Shown: positions 24,524-33,497 of the stretch, piece after piece
Layout of the letters: each line of letters opens with the position of its first letter
Position numbering within the stretch: the first letter of the stretch is position 1
The notes under the pieces: generated by a model
Told to the model about the DNA's origin: nothing
Databases searched by the model: none
Seen by the model: only the letters and a program-made list of their open reading frames with translations
Translations under genes and position numbers: made by a program
DNA from: Azoarcus sp.
GTDB taxonomy: Bacteria > Pseudomonadota > Gammaproteobacteria > Burkholderiales > Rhodocyclaceae
Length of the DNA: 40,842 nucleotides
Assembly (NCBI GenBank): GCA_031289095.1
Contig: JAITQD010000088.1
Location: 1 to 40,842 of the forward strand
Direction: 5' to 3'

Positions 24524-25443
24524 CAGATCCTGGTCAGCCAGTGCTTGTATTCGTGCGCCCGGCCATTGACGACGTCAAAGAACTTGGCTTGCAGCTTTGC
24601 GGTGATCGGGCCGCGCCGGCCACCACCGATGGCGCGGTTGTCGAGTTCCCGGATCGGCGTAATTTCGGCGGCGGTGCCGGTAAAGAAGGCTTCATCGGCA
24701 AGGTAAACATCGTCGCGGGTCAGGCGTTGCGAATGCACTTCCAGCCCCAGATCGCGGGCAATCTGGATGACCGATTCGCGGGTGATGCCGGTCAGCGCCG
24801 AGGCGATTTCCGGTTCGATCAGCACGCCATCCTTGACGATGAAAAGGTTCTCGCCCGAGCCTTCGGCGACAAAGCCCTGCGTGTCGAGCAACAGCGCCTC
24901 GTCGTAGCCATCGCGGGTGGCTTCGAGATTGGCGAGGATGGAATTGGTGTAGGCCCCCGCGAGCTTGGCGCGCGGCATGGTGACGTTCACATGGTGACGG
25001 GCAAAGGACGACACCTTGACGCGAATGCCGTGTTCAATGGCTTCCTCGCCAAGGTAAGCGCCCCACGGCCAGGCGGCGATCGCCACATGCACCGAAGCGC
25101 CTATGGTGGAAACGCCCATCTTTTCAGACCCGTAGAAGACGATGGGACGGATGTAGCATTCCTTGAGATTGTTGGCGCGCACGACTTCCTTTTGCGCCTC
25201 CATCAGGATCTGCTGGGAATAGGGAACATCCATCATGTAGATGCGGCAGGAGTTGAGCAGGCGCAGGGTGTGCTCGACCAGGCGGAAAATCGAGGTGCCG
25301 TCGGGGGTGTTGTAGGCGCGCACGCCCTCGAACACGGCCAAACCGTAATGCAGGGAGTGGGTCAGCACATGCGTGGTTGCTTCGCGCCACGGAATGAGCT
25401 TGCCGTCTTTCCAGATGAAGCCATCGCGATCAGCCATTGACAT
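24523..25443 (-). CDS. ilvE: Branched-chain amino acid aminotransferase
   Basis: 306 residues; E. coli IlvE is 309. PLP-dependent fold-type IV transaminase that makes Leu, Ile and Val from their keto acids, using glutamate. GLAVFEGVRAYNT (34-46), KECYIRPIVFYG (94-105), the PLP lysine in MPRAKLAGAYTNS (Lys160), DEALLLDTQGFVAEGSGENLF and the substrate loop FFTGTAAEITPI are all present. The start is ATG 25443 (MSMAD): GGAGA lies nine bases upstream. The gene is divergent from nudJ. Confidence 0.96.
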   Translation of the reverse strand: MSMADRDGFIWKDGKLIPWREATTHVLTHSLHYGLAVFEGVRAYNTPDGTSIFRLVEHTLRLLNSCRIYMMDVPYSQQILMEAQKEVVRANNLKECYIRPIVFYGSEKMGVSTIGASVHVAIAAWPWGAYLGEEAIEHGIRVKVSSFARHHVNVTMPRAKLAGAYTNSILANLEATRDGYDEALLLDTQGFVAEGSGENLFIVKDGVLIEPEIASALTGITRESVIQIARDLGLEVHSQRLTRDDVYLADEAFFTGTAAEITPIRELDNRAIGGGRRGPITAKLQAKFFDVVNGRAHEYKHWLTRI

Positions 25444-25562
25444 TTTTCAGATTCTCCAGCGTTGAAATCGTTAGGAAATGCCCCCTCGCGGGGCGATGTG
25501 ACAATCCGGCGATTTTAGCGCCAAAGACCCCTGTGTGGCTGGCGTCGCGTACGATCGGTAGA

Positions 25563-26042
25563 ATGAATGCTTTTACGCTTCTCCCTGTCATGATTCCTCG
25601 TTGGAAGCCGAACGTCACCGTCGCTGCGGTGATCGAGCGCGATGGCCGTTTTCTGCTGGTCGAAGAAAAAACCACCGATGGCTTGCGTTTCAACCAGCCC
25701 GCCGGACATCTGGAGGCGGGCGAATCCCTGCTGGCCGCAGCAAGCCGCGAGGCGCTGGAAGAAACCGCGCACCCGTTTACGCCCGAATATCTGGTGGGTA
25801 TCTACCAGTGGGTGCGTCCGCAAGGCGACATCGCCTACCTGCGCTTTACCTTTGGCGGTCGGGTCGGCGAACCCGAGGCAGGACGCAAACTCGACGACGG
25901 CATCTTGCGCGTGGTGTGGATGACGCTCGACGAACTCCGCGCCACGCGCGCGCGCCATCGCAGCCCGATCATCCTGCAATGCGTGGAAGACTATCTGGCC
26001 GGACGGCGCTACGGACTTGAACTACTGCGCCATTACGGCTGA
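25563..26042 (+). CDS. nudJ: Nudix hydrolase NudJ (phosphatase for thiamin and nucleoside phosphates)
   Basis: 159 residues. The Nudix box [23 protein letters not shown] fits the Gx5Ex7REUxEE rule. Family wording strongly matches E. coli Nud[52 protein letters not shown], and C-terminal [22 protein letters not shown]. NudJ hydrolyses thiamin pyrophosphate pathway HMP-PP and nucleoside tri/diphosphates. nudJ next to mnmA is also the E. coli arrangement, which supports the call. ATG 25563 is the first start; the ATG at 25590 ([11 protein letters not shown]) is closer to the E. coli N-terminus and may be the real one. Neither has a strong ribosome site. Confidence 0.9.
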   Translation: MNAFTLLPVMIPRWKPNVTVAAVIERDGRFLLVEEKTTDGLRFNQPAGHLEAGESLLAAASREALEETAHPFTPEYLVGIYQWVRPQGDIAYLRFTFGGRVGEPEAGRKLDDGILRVVWMTLDELRATRARHRSPIILQCVEDYLAGRRYGLELLRHYG

Positions 26043-26055
26043 CGGGGAGACGAAT

Positions 26056-27180
26056 ATGTCCGGGATACATGATGGCGACGGCATGAAAGTGGTCGTTGGC
26101 ATTTCAGGCGGCGTCGATTCCGCCGTCGCCGCCCTGACCCTCAAGCGTCAGGGGCACGCGGTGAGTGGCCTTTTCATGAAAAACTGGGAAGACGACGACG
26201 ACGGCGACTACTGCTCGACGCGGCAGGATCTGATCGACGCCGCTGCCGTCTGCGACATCATCGGCATCGACCTCGAAGTGGTCAATTTCAGCCGCGAGTA
26301 CAAAGAGCGTGTCTTCGCCGATTTTCTGCGCGAATACGAGGCCGGTCGCACGCCCAATCCGGACATCCTGTGCAATTCCGAAATCAAGTTCCGCTGTTTT
26401 CTCGAACACGCCATGGCGCTGGGAGCGGAGCGCATCGCCACCGGCCACTATGCCCAGGTGCGCGCCTGGGAAAACGACGGTCGGCGCGAATTTCAGTTGC
26501 TCAAGGCCGAAGACGGCACAAAAGACCAAAGTTACTTCCTTTACCGCCTCACCCAGACACAATTGGCGAAAACCCTGTTTCCGCTGGGCGGACTCTACAA
26601 ACGCGAGGTGCGCCGCATCGCCGCTGCGGCGGGTTTGCCCGTAGCCGGCAAAAAAGATTCCACCGGCATCTGTTTCATCGGCGAGCGCCCGTTCCGCGAA
26701 TTCCTGATGCGCTACCTGCCCACTCACCCCGGCGAGATTCGCTCCCTTGACGACGGACGCCTCCTCGGCGAGCACCAAGGCCTGATGTACCACACTGTCG
26801 GTCAGCGCAAGGGACTGGGCATCGGTGGCATCCGGGCGCGCCAGGACGACACCGGCGAGCACGACGCCTGGTACGTCGCGGGCAAGGACATCGCCGCCAA
26901 CGTGCTCCTCGTCGTACAGGGCCACGACCACCCGGCCCTGCTGAAAGAGCGCCTCACCGCGCTCGACCTGAACTGGATCGCGGGCCGCACCCCGCGCACG
27001 CACTGGGTGTACAGCGCCAAGCCGCGCTACCGTGCCCCGGACATGCCCTGCGAAATCGACGCGGCGGACGGCGAGCGCGCCGAAATCGTCTTCGCCCAGC
27101 CGCAATGGGCGCTCGCGCCGGGGCAAAGCGTGGTGCTCTACGAGTCGAGAGTCTGCCTGGGAGGCGGAATCATCGCCTGA
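26056..27180 (+). CDS. mnmA: tRNA-specific 2-thiouridylase MnmA
   Basis: 374 residues. It thiolates U34 of tRNA-Lys, -Glu and -Gln. PP-loop [12 protein letters not shown] (Ser17-Ser22), [11 protein letters not shown], catalytic Cys106 in [28 protein letters not shown], and the second catalytic Cys206 in [11 protein letters not shown] are in order; C-terminal beta-barrel domain ends with [13 protein letters not shown]. The start is ATG 26056, with GGGGAGA five bases upstream (26044-26050) and 13 bases after the nudJ stop. The open frame upstream from TTG 26017 overlaps nudJ and is not used. Confidence 0.97.
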   Translation: MSGIHDGDGMKVVVGISGGVDSAVAALTLKRQGHAVSGLFMKNWEDDDDGDYCSTRQDLIDAAAVCDIIGIDLEVVNFSREYKERVFADFLREYEAGRTPNPDILCNSEIKFRCFLEHAMALGAERIATGHYAQVRAWENDGRREFQLLKAEDGTKDQSYFLYRLTQTQLAKTLFPLGGLYKREVRRIAAAAGLPVAGKKDSTGICFIGERPFREFLMRYLPTHPGEIRSLDDGRLLGEHQGLMYHTVGQRKGLGIGGIRARQDDTGEHDAWYVAGKDIAANVLLVVQGHDHPALLKERLTALDLNWIAGRTPRTHWVYSAKPRYRAPDMPCEIDAADGERAEIVFAQPQWALAPGQSVVLYESRVCLGGGIIA

Positions 27181-27207
27181 TTTTGCCGCAACGCGGCGGG
27201 ATGCCGT

Positions 27208-28128
27208 TCACGCGACCGTGGCGGCGGCGTGGATCTGGAAACGGTCGGCGTATTCGGCACAGCGCTCGATGTAATCTTTGGTGCTTCGGGGCATGGCAAC
27301 CCGCGCCCGGCTGAGATAGGTGATGAGCGCGCGCCCCTGTTTGATCAGGCGGATGCCGTCGGCGGCATGCCGCATCAGGGCTACGTCCGGCTGCGTCGGC
27401 GTCTGCGGGGCGTAAGCGGCGAGCTGCTCCGAAGCCACCACGAAACCGGCCCATACATCGAAGATGTCGGTGTCGGTGCGCAGGGTCTCACACTTGTTTT
27501 TGGCTTCGTCCGTAAAACGCCGGATCAGCGACGCAACGCCGGTAAAAAGCGGATCGTTGGCAAAAGTGCCGACCATGGCCACGGAGAGGCGGTCGATGTC
27601 GCGCAAGGTCTGGGAAATCTTGATGTAACGGCTATCGTAGAAAGCCTCGACCGGAATCGAAAACGCGCGGAAAGGCTCGCCCCACAACTCGTCGATGCCC
27701 TCCTCGCCGCTGCGGTGCAGCACCATCCGGCCCAGCGCCAAGGCTTCTTGCAGACAGTTGCCGCACTCCTGCATCAGGGCGTTTTCCTCGTGGATTTCGA
27801 CGCCCAGTTCCTGCAACTCCACGAGCTTGGTAAAAATATCGGTCGCCCGGTTGAAAAGCGCCCCGGCCAGCATGGCGCCTTTCACGCGCTTGCGCGCCGG
27901 AATCTGTTCCGACTCAAAAGCGTGGCGGGCTTCGTTCAGCCGTTTGCCGGGAATGTTGATACCGTGCTCGACGTGGTTGAACAAGCGCCGCGTCAGGGCC
28001 TGGATCAGGACTTTTTTTGCGTGCAGCGAATCGGCGGGCGGATCGTAAGCCTTGATCCAGTAGCCGTCGTAATAGACGCGCTTGATGCCGTCGACGATGC
28101 GCAATGTGCCGTTGGGAATGGTTGCCAT
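27208..28128 (-). CDS. Conserved protein of unknown function (TLRIVDGIKRVYYDGYWIKAY family)
   Basis: 306 residues from ATG 28128 (MATIPNGTLRIVDG); an upstream ATG at 28161 would add 11. No signal peptide or membrane helix. The first ~25 residues look like a small beta-strand pair (GTLRIVDGIKRVYYDGYWIKAY), followed by an all-alpha body: ALTRRLFNHVEHGINIPGKRLNEARHAF, ARKRVKGAMLAGALFNRATDIFTKLVEL, LMQECGNCLQEALALGRMVL, DELWGEPFRAF. I recall close homologues in Rhodocyclales but no described function. It faces mnmA tail to tail. The charged helical body with repeated KGAMLAGALFNR-like segments could be a protein-interaction scaffold; this is speculation. Confidence 0.8.
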   Translation of the reverse strand: MATIPNGTLRIVDGIKRVYYDGYWIKAYDPPADSLHAKKVLIQALTRRLFNHVEHGINIPGKRLNEARHAFESEQIPARKRVKGAMLAGALFNRATDIFTKLVELQELGVEIHEENALMQECGNCLQEALALGRMVLHRSGEEGIDELWGEPFRAFSIPVEAFYDSRYIKISQTLRDIDRLSVAMVGTFANDPLFTGVASLIRRFTDEAKNKCETLRTDTDIFDVWAGFVVASEQLAAYAPQTPTQPDVALMRHAADGIRLIKQGRALITYLSRARVAMPRSTKDYIERCAEYADRFQIHAAATVA

Positions 28129-28284
28129 CTGCGAGTCTCGGTACGGGTCGGTAACAGTCATGTCTGGAACTGCGGGTCGGGGTTGCCCGGGCGCCTTGCG
28201 CCGTTCGTTGTGTCCGTCGGGATGCGCTCCACCCGCAGCCCGTCCATGCAATTTATACTCAGGTCAAGGCCGAAGCATACGCCA

Positions 28285-28296
28285 GTCGTTAACGAC
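28285..28296. promoter_or_regulatory. Perfect 12-bp palindrome upstream of the unknown gene
   Basis: GTCGTTAACGAC is a perfect palindrome, 157 bases upstream of ATG 28128 on the minus strand and 29 bases past the CYTH gene's stop. A dimeric regulator could bind it. There is no second copy that I found. Confidence 0.3.
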
Positions 28297-28324
28297 GCAA
28301 AAGCAGAGTCCTGTACGGTTTTTA

Positions 28325-29005
28325 CTAATCATGACGGGGACAAGCATCACGATTGGCGGCATGCCTTTCCACGTCTGTGGAAAGGCGCGCCAGGCCGTTT
28401 TCGGGCCGGAAAAGCAGCCGGTAGCCGCGCTCAGCCTTGGAGACGTCTTCCGGGACGAGGGGCAGGGTCTTTCGCAGTTCCCCGGCGAGGCGGCGCAGGT
28501 CGTCGGTTTCGCCAGCGGCCAGTTCAAGTTCCAGCTCGAAAATCGGCGTGGTGCGTGCGCCGGCCACGACGGCGCCGGTGTCGATCATGGCGAGGATGCA
28601 CACGCCGTCGCGCGGCTGAAGACGCCGGGTGTCCCGGCGGAAGCGGGTGCTGAAGACGGGAACGAGTTCGTCCCGCACCCGGGCGAGCAGGCCTGCGGCG
28701 GCGGGGTCGTCGATGGCAGAAAAGTCGAATTGCCCCTGCCAGGGGCGCTCCCATTCCGGGCGTTGCGCCAGCCCGCCGTGTGAGGGCGCGGCGCATTTGA
28801 CCGTTTGCAAGGTTTCCGCGCCCTGCTGGCGCAGCCTGAGGGCGATTTTGTGCGCCTGGAGCGTGAGTGCCGGGGTGTCGTAGTAAGTGTTGTCCAGCAA
28901 CGCGACTTCGCCTTCGCGTGGCGCGGCGGCGATGAGCGGGTGGCGCAGCAGGGCCGGCAAGGCTTCTTCGGGAAAGGAGAGTTTGAGTTCGATTTCGAGC
29001 GGCAT
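28325..29005 (-). CDS. CYTH-domain inorganic triphosphatase (YgiF-like)
   Basis: 226 residues. The EIELKL signature (ExExK with Glu4, Glu6, Lys8) defines the CYTH tunnel fold, with later strands [32 protein letters not shown] and [22 protein letters not shown]. Members hydrolyse inorganic triphosphate or related linear phosphates with a metal ion. Unlike E. coli YgiF, there is no C-terminal CHAD domain; the tail is only ~30 charged residues. Start ATG 29005. A thiamin-triphosphatase role is possible but not supported. Confidence 0.85.
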   Translation of the reverse strand: MPLEIELKLSFPEEALPALLRHPLIAAAPREGEVALLDNTYYDTPALTLQAHKIALRLRQQGAETLQTVKCAAPSHGGLAQRPEWERPWQGQFDFSAIDDPAAAGLLARVRDELVPVFSTRFRRDTRRLQPRDGVCILAMIDTGAVVAGARTTPIFELELELAAGETDDLRRLAGELRKTLPLVPEDVSKAERGYRLLFRPENGLARLSTDVERHAANRDACPRHD

Positions 29006-29126
29006 GAGCTGGCGAGTCTGCCACAGTCTTTGCGGGGCAGCCAGCGAGGCGGCATTTCGTCACTCTTGCATTCCCCGCCCTCGCGCATACACTACGCGCT
29101 TTTCGCGCCTGTCCCGGAGAAGCGCC

Positions 29127-29693
29127 ATGTCCATCAAGTCCGATCGCTGGATTCGCCAAATGGCCGCCGAGCACAACATGATCGAGCCGTTCGAGCCTGC
29201 GCTGGTGCGCGAAGTCGAGGGGCGGAAGATCGTCTCCTACGGCACGTCGAGCTACGGCTACGACATCCGCTGCGCACGGGAATTCAAGGTGTTCACCAAC
29301 ATCAACTCCACGGTCGTCGACCCCAAGGCGTTTGACCCCAAGTCCTTCGTCGAAATCGAGGCCGACGTCTGCATCATCCCGCCCAACTCCTTTGCGCTGG
29401 CGCGCACGGTCGAATATTTTCGCATCCCGCGGAAGGTACTCACCGTCTGCCTGGGCAAGAGCACTTACGCGCGTTGCGGCATCATCGTCAACGTCACGCC
29501 GTTCGAGCCGGAGTGGGAAGGGTTCGTCACCTTGGAGTTTTCCAACACCACGCCGTTGCCCGCCAAGATTTACGCGGGTGAGGGCTGCGCCCAGGTGTTA
29601 TTTTTCGAGTCCGACGAGGTGTGCGAAACCTCGTATCGGGACAGGGGCGGCAAATACCAGGGGCAGACCGGCGTGACGCTGCCGAAAATCTAA
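29127..29693 (+). CDS. dcd: dCTP deaminase
   Basis: 188 residues, the usual Dcd length. It deaminates dCTP to dUTP for thymidylate synthesis. Marks: [85 protein letters not shown] with the catalytic Glu region, and [17 protein letters not shown] lies six bases before ATG 29127. A clear terminator follows at 29727. Confidence 0.96.
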   Translation: MSIKSDRWIRQMAAEHNMIEPFEPALVREVEGRKIVSYGTSSYGYDIRCAREFKVFTNINSTVVDPKAFDPKSFVEIEADVCIIPPNSFALARTVEYFRIPRKVLTVCLGKSTYARCGIIVNVTPFEPEWEGFVTLEFSNTTPLPAKIYAGEGCAQVLFFESDEVCETSYRDRGGKYQGQTGVTLPKI

Positions 29694-29726
29694 GCGCGAC
29701 GGCGGGCGGCGACGTTCCGAATCTAC

Positions 29727-29752
29727 GGGCCGGATTGGCCCTTTTCTGTTTT
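29727..29752 (+). terminator. Intrinsic terminator after dcd
   Basis: GGGCC, GGATT loop, GGCCC, then TTTTCTGTTTT. It begins 34 bases after the dcd stop and precedes the decarboxylase gene by 40 bases, so the latter probably has its own promoter or depends on readthrough. Confidence 0.8.
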
Positions 29753-29791
29753 ACGGGCCGGCTCTGGCAGCGGGCCACCGAGGGAACCGAA

Positions 29792-32035
29792 ATGCGATTC
29801 AAATTCCCGATTATCATCATCGACGAAGATTTCCGCTCCGACAACGCCTCCGGGCTGGACATTCGCGCCCTGGTCGAAGCCATCCAAAAGGAAGGCATGG
29901 ACGTACTGGGCGTGACCAGCTACGGCGACCTTGCCGCCTTCGCGCAGCAGCAAAGCCGCGCCTCGACGTTCATCCTGTCGATTGACGACGACGAATTCAC
30001 ATCGCGCGAAGCCGCCGACAAGGCCATCGCCGACCTGCGCGCCTTTGTCGAAGCCATCCGCCGCCGCAATACCGACATTCCCATCTTCCTTTACGGCGAG
30101 ACGCGCACCGCGCGCCACATTCCCAACGACGTGTTGCGCGAACTGCACGGCTTCATCCACATGTTCGAGGACACGCCGGAATTCATCGCCCGCTACGCGG
30201 TGCGGGAGGCCCGGCATTATCTCGACTCGCTGCCGCCACCGTTTTTCCGTGCGCTCACCCATTACGCCGCCGACAGTTCCTATTCCTGGCACTGCCCCGG
30301 CCATTCGGGTGGCGTCGCCTTCCTGAAAAGTCCGGTCGGGCAAATGTTTCACCAGTTTTTTGGCGAAAACATGTTGCGCGCCGACGTCTGCAACGCAGTC
30401 GACGAACTCGGGCAACTGCTCGACCACACCGGCCCGGTCGCGGCCTCCGAGCGCAACGCGGCGCGCATCTTCAACTGCGACCACCTGTACTTTGTCACCA
30501 ACGGCACCTCAACCTCGAACAAGATGGTGTGGCACACCACGGTCGCGCCTGGCGACATCGTGGTTGTGGATCGCAACTGCCACAAATCGGTGCTCCATTC
30601 GATCATCATGACCGGCGCGGTGCCGGTGTTCCTGACCCCGACCCGCAACCATTACGGCATCATTGGCCCGATTCCGCTCGAAGAATTTCTGTTTGAAAAC
30701 ATCCAGAAAAAGATCGAGGCCAATCCCTTCGCGCGCGAAGCGAAAAACAAAAAGCCGCGCATCCTCACCATCACCCAGTCGACCTACGACGGCGTCGTCT
30801 ACAACGTCGAGACCATCAAGCACATGCTGGACGGCAAAATCGACACCCTGCATTTTGACGAAGCCTGGCTGCCGCACGCCGCGTTCCACGACTTCTACGG
30901 CGACTATCACGCCATCGGCGAAGGGCGGCCCCGTTGCCGGGAGTCGATGGTGTTCGCCACCCAGTCCACCCACAAACTGCTTGCCGGTCTGAGCCAGGCG
31001 TCGCAAATTCTCGTGCAGAACTCCGAACGTCGACATCTCGACCGCGACGTGTTCAACGAAGCCTACCTGATGCACACCTCCACCTCGCCGCAATACTCCA
31101 TCATCGCCTCCTGCGATGTCGCGGCAGCGATGATGGAAGCGCCCGGCGGCACGGCCCTGGTCAACGAATCGCTCGCCGAAGCCATCGAATTCCGCCGCGC
31201 CATGCGCAAAGTGGGCGGCGACTACGGCGGCGAAGACTGGTGGTTCCAGGTCTGGGGGCCCGAAAAGCTCGACGACGACGGCCTGCTCGACCGCGAAGAC
31301 TGGATGCTGCGCGCCAACGACCGCTGGCACGGCTTCGGCGACCTTGCGCCCGGCTTCAACATGCTTGACCCGATCAAGGCCACCATCATCACGCCGGGGC
31401 TCGACGTCGATGGCGACTTCGCCGACAACACCGGCATTCCGGCGGCCATTGTCACCAAGTACCTCGCCGAGCACGGCATCATCGTCGAAAAAACCGGGCT
31501 GTATTCGTTTTTCATCATGTTCACCATTGGCATCACCAAGGGCCGCTGGAACACCATGGTCACCGAATTGCAGCAATTCAAGGACGACTACGACAGCAAC
31601 CAGCCGCTGTGGCGGGTGATGCCGGAGTTCATCGCCCATCGCCCGCGCTACGAACGCGTCGGGCTGAAGGACTTGTGCGACCACATTCACCTGTTCTACA
31701 AAAAGCACGACGTGGCCCATCTCACCACCGAAATGTATCTCTCCGAGATGGTGCCGGCGATGAAGCCCGCCGACGCTTTTGCCCGTGTTGCGCACGGCGA
31801 AATGGAGCGTCTGCCGATTGCCGATCTACAGGGGCGTGTCACCGCGATGCTGGTGACGCCCTATCCGCCGGGCATTCCGCTGCTGATTCCGGGCGAACGC
31901 TTCAACGCCACCATCGTGCGTTATCTATCGTTCGTGCGTGACTTCAACGCGGCGTTTCCGGGGTTCGAGACCGACATCCATGGGCTGGTGAAAGGCGAGG
32001 ACGGGCGGTATTACGTCGATTGCGTGAAGGATTGA
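29792..32035 (+). CDS. Orn/Lys/Arg decarboxylase, PLP-dependent, class III fold-type I
   Basis: 747 residues, the typical size of the bacterial inducible lysine/arginine/ornithine decarboxylases. An N-terminal wing (response-regulator-like) domain with IIIIDEDFRSDNASGLDIRALVEAIQ is at ~1-130. The PLP core has WHCPGHSGGVAFLKSP, THTGPVAASERNAA, VTNGTSTSNKMVWH, and the Schiff-base lysine in QSTHKLLAGLSQAS (Lys395). The C-terminal domain ends with TPYPPGIPLLIPGERF. Decarboxylation yields cadaverine, agmatine or putrescine, used in acid stress or polyamine supply. Which amino acid is used cannot be read reliably. No antiporter (cadB/adiC/potE) lies next to it, which argues for a biosynthetic rather than acid-resistance role. 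GAGGG lies seven bases upstream of ATG 29792. Confidence 0.93.
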   Translation: MRFKFPIIIIDEDFRSDNASGLDIRALVEAIQKEGMDVLGVTSYGDLAAFAQQQSRASTFILSIDDDEFTSREAADKAIADLRAFVEAIRRRNTDIPIFLYGETRTARHIPNDVLRELHGFIHMFEDTPEFIARYAVREARHYLDSLPPPFFRALTHYAADSSYSWHCPGHSGGVAFLKSPVGQMFHQFFGENMLRADVCNAVDELGQLLDHTGPVAASERNAARIFNCDHLYFVTNGTSTSNKMVWHTTVAPGDIVVVDRNCHKSVLHSIIMTGAVPVFLTPTRNHYGIIGPIPLEEFLFENIQKKIEANPFAREAKNKKPRILTITQSTYDGVVYNVETIKHMLDGKIDTLHFDEAWLPHAAFHDFYGDYHAIGEGRPRCRESMVFATQSTHKLLAGLSQASQILVQNSERRHLDRDVFNEAYLMHTSTSPQYSIIASCDVAAAMMEAPGGTALVNESLAEAIEFRRAMRKVGGDYGGEDWWFQVWGPEKLDDDGLLDREDWMLRANDRWHGFGDLAPGFNMLDPIKATIITPGLDVDGDFADNTGIPAAIVTKYLAEHGIIVEKTGLYSFFIMFTIGITKGRWNTMVTELQQFKDDYDSNQPLWRVMPEFIAHRPRYERVGLKDLCDHIHLFYKKHDVAHLTTEMYLSEMVPAMKPADAFARVAHGEMERLPIADLQGRVTAMLVTPYPPGIPLLIPGERFNATIVRYLSFVRDFNAAFPGFETDIHGLVKGEDGRYYVDCVKD

Positions 32036-32086
32036 CCTGACCCGCGCCATGTAACGGAAGCTGCAAAACGGCATGGCAATGTCCGC

Positions 32087-33154
32087 ATGCGCAAAATTAT
32101 CCACTGTGATTGCGACTGCTTTTACGCTGCGGTCGAAATGCGCGACGACCCATCGCTACGCGGCAAACCGCTCGCCGTGGGCGGGCGGGCCGAAGCGCGC
32201 GGCGTCATCGCCACCAGCAACTACGAAGCGCGCGCCCTGGGCGTACATTCGGCGATGTCGACGGTGCGCGCCTTGCGGCAGTGTCCGCAGCTCATCCTGC
32301 TGCCGCCGGATTTTCGACGCTACCGCGACGCCTCGCAACAGATTCTCGCCATATACCGCGACTACACGCCGTTGGTGGAGCCGCTTTCACTCGACGAAGC
32401 CTACCTGGACGTGACGGGCGTCGACCGTCACCAAGGCTCCGCGACGCTGATGGCCGAAGAAATCCGCGCCCGCATCCGCACCGAAGTACGCATTACCGCC
32501 TCGGCGGGCATCGCACCCAACAAGTTTCTCGCCAAGGTCGCCAGCGACTGGAACAAACCCGACGGGCAATTCGTCATCCACCCGCGCGATGTCGATGCCT
32601 TTGTCGCCGCGCTGCCGGTGGGCAAGATATTCGGTGTCGGCAAAGTGACGGCGGCGCGCCTGCAAAAACGCGGCGTCCACACCTGCGGCGATTTGCGCGC
32701 CTGGGAACTCGCCCGCCTCACCGGCGAATTTGGCCGCTTCGGTGCAACCCTGCATCAGCTTTGTCGCGGCATCGACGAACGCCCGGTGCGGCCAAATCGC
32801 ATCCGCAAATCCCTGTCGGTGGAAACCACCTACGCCCACGACTTGCCCGATCTCGCCGCCTGCCACACCGAACTGCCCGCGCTGATCGCCGAATTCCACC
32901 GCCGCTTTGCCAAACTGCCCGCGCAGAGACCAATCCATAACGCAGTGGTAAAAGTCAAATTCGCCGATTTCACGCAAACCACCGCCGAGTGCTTGAGCAG
33001 CGCGCCCGACGAAGCGGTGTGGGGCGCACTGCTCGACGAAGCCTGGGCTCGCAAAGGGCGGGCAGTGCGCCTGCTGGGTGTGGGGGTACGGTTTGCGGAC
33101 GTGGCGGCGGATAGAGGGGATGAAGGAGAGGAACAACTCGATTTGTTCGGGTGA
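32087..33154 (+). CDS. dinB: DNA polymerase IV (Y-family)
   Basis: 355 residues. Translesion polymerase. Palm motifs: MRKIIHCDCDCFYAAVEMRDDP at the start with the first metal Asp, SLDEAYLDVT with the paired acidic residues (~103-112), and SAGIAPNKFLAKVASDWNKPDGQ. Then the fingers/little-finger region (VGKVTAARLQKRGVHTCGDL, RKSLSVETTYAHDL). It ends QLDLFG, an intact beta-clamp-binding motif. No SOS (LexA) box was found upstream in the 51 bases before the start. The stop is directly followed by a vapC relic. Confidence 0.96.
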   Translation: MRKIIHCDCDCFYAAVEMRDDPSLRGKPLAVGGRAEARGVIATSNYEARALGVHSAMSTVRALRQCPQLILLPPDFRRYRDASQQILAIYRDYTPLVEPLSLDEAYLDVTGVDRHQGSATLMAEEIRARIRTEVRITASAGIAPNKFLAKVASDWNKPDGQFVIHPRDVDAFVAALPVGKIFGVGKVTAARLQKRGVHTCGDLRAWELARLTGEFGRFGATLHQLCRGIDERPVRPNRIRKSLSVETTYAHDLPDLAACHTELPALIAEFHRRFAKLPAQRPIHNAVVKVKFADFTQTTAECLSSAPDEAVWGALLDEAWARKGRAVRLLGVGVRFADVAADRGDEGEEQLDLFG

Positions 33155-33377
33155 ATTCCTGTTGCGCGTTGAAATATTGCCATGGGATAACCAGGCCGCA
33201 ACCGTTTATGGTGATTTTGCGAGCCGTTTGCGCGGCGGCGGGGATCACGCTTGGCGCGCTCGACATGATGATTGCCGCACACGCCGTGGCCTCCAGGGCG
33301 ACACTCGTGACTCATGACAGACCTTCGCCCTTGTCCCTGGCGGCGTACTCACCGTTGAGGATTGGATAAAGTCCTGA
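33153..33377 (+). pseudogene. vapC-like PIN-domain toxin relic (C-terminal half, frameshifted)
   Basis: Joining three frames gives EFLLRVEILPWDNQAATVYGDFASRLR, then ITLGALDMMIAAHAVASRATLVTHDR, then VPGGVLTVEDWIKS and a stop at 33375-33377. That is the back half of a VapC ribonuclease: the LPWD strand, LxALDMMIAAHA with the third acidic residue, ATLVTHDR, and VPGxxVEDW. The first shift is explained by one extra G in GGGG (33240-33243), the second by one missing T in CCTTCG (33324-33325). The N-terminal half and any vapB antitoxin are absent. It abuts the dinB stop, so insertion or deletion removed the 5' part. Confidence 0.75.
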
Positions 33378-33384
33378 GGATCAA

Positions 33385-33458
33385 CGATATGGCGTGACAA
33401 ATCTGCCGGGGCACAGAAATTTTTCATGACATGCTGCGGTTGTTTTCTCGCCATATCG
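33385..33458. repeat. 10-bp perfect inverted repeat between the vapC relic and lemA
   Basis: CGATATGGCG (33385-33394) and CGCCATATCG (33449-33458) are exact inverted copies separated by 54 bases, 39 bases before the lemA ATG. Possible operator pair, leader RNA stem or target scar. The loop has no strong secondary hairpin that I see. Confidence 0.5.
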
Positions 33459-33497
33459 CGCTCGGGCTTCATTCCTCATCCCTCTCTGGAACTCACC

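Noticed and set aside
30509..31795. Minus-strand open frame opposite the PLP decarboxylase
   Set aside because: Antisense shadow; no family similarity.
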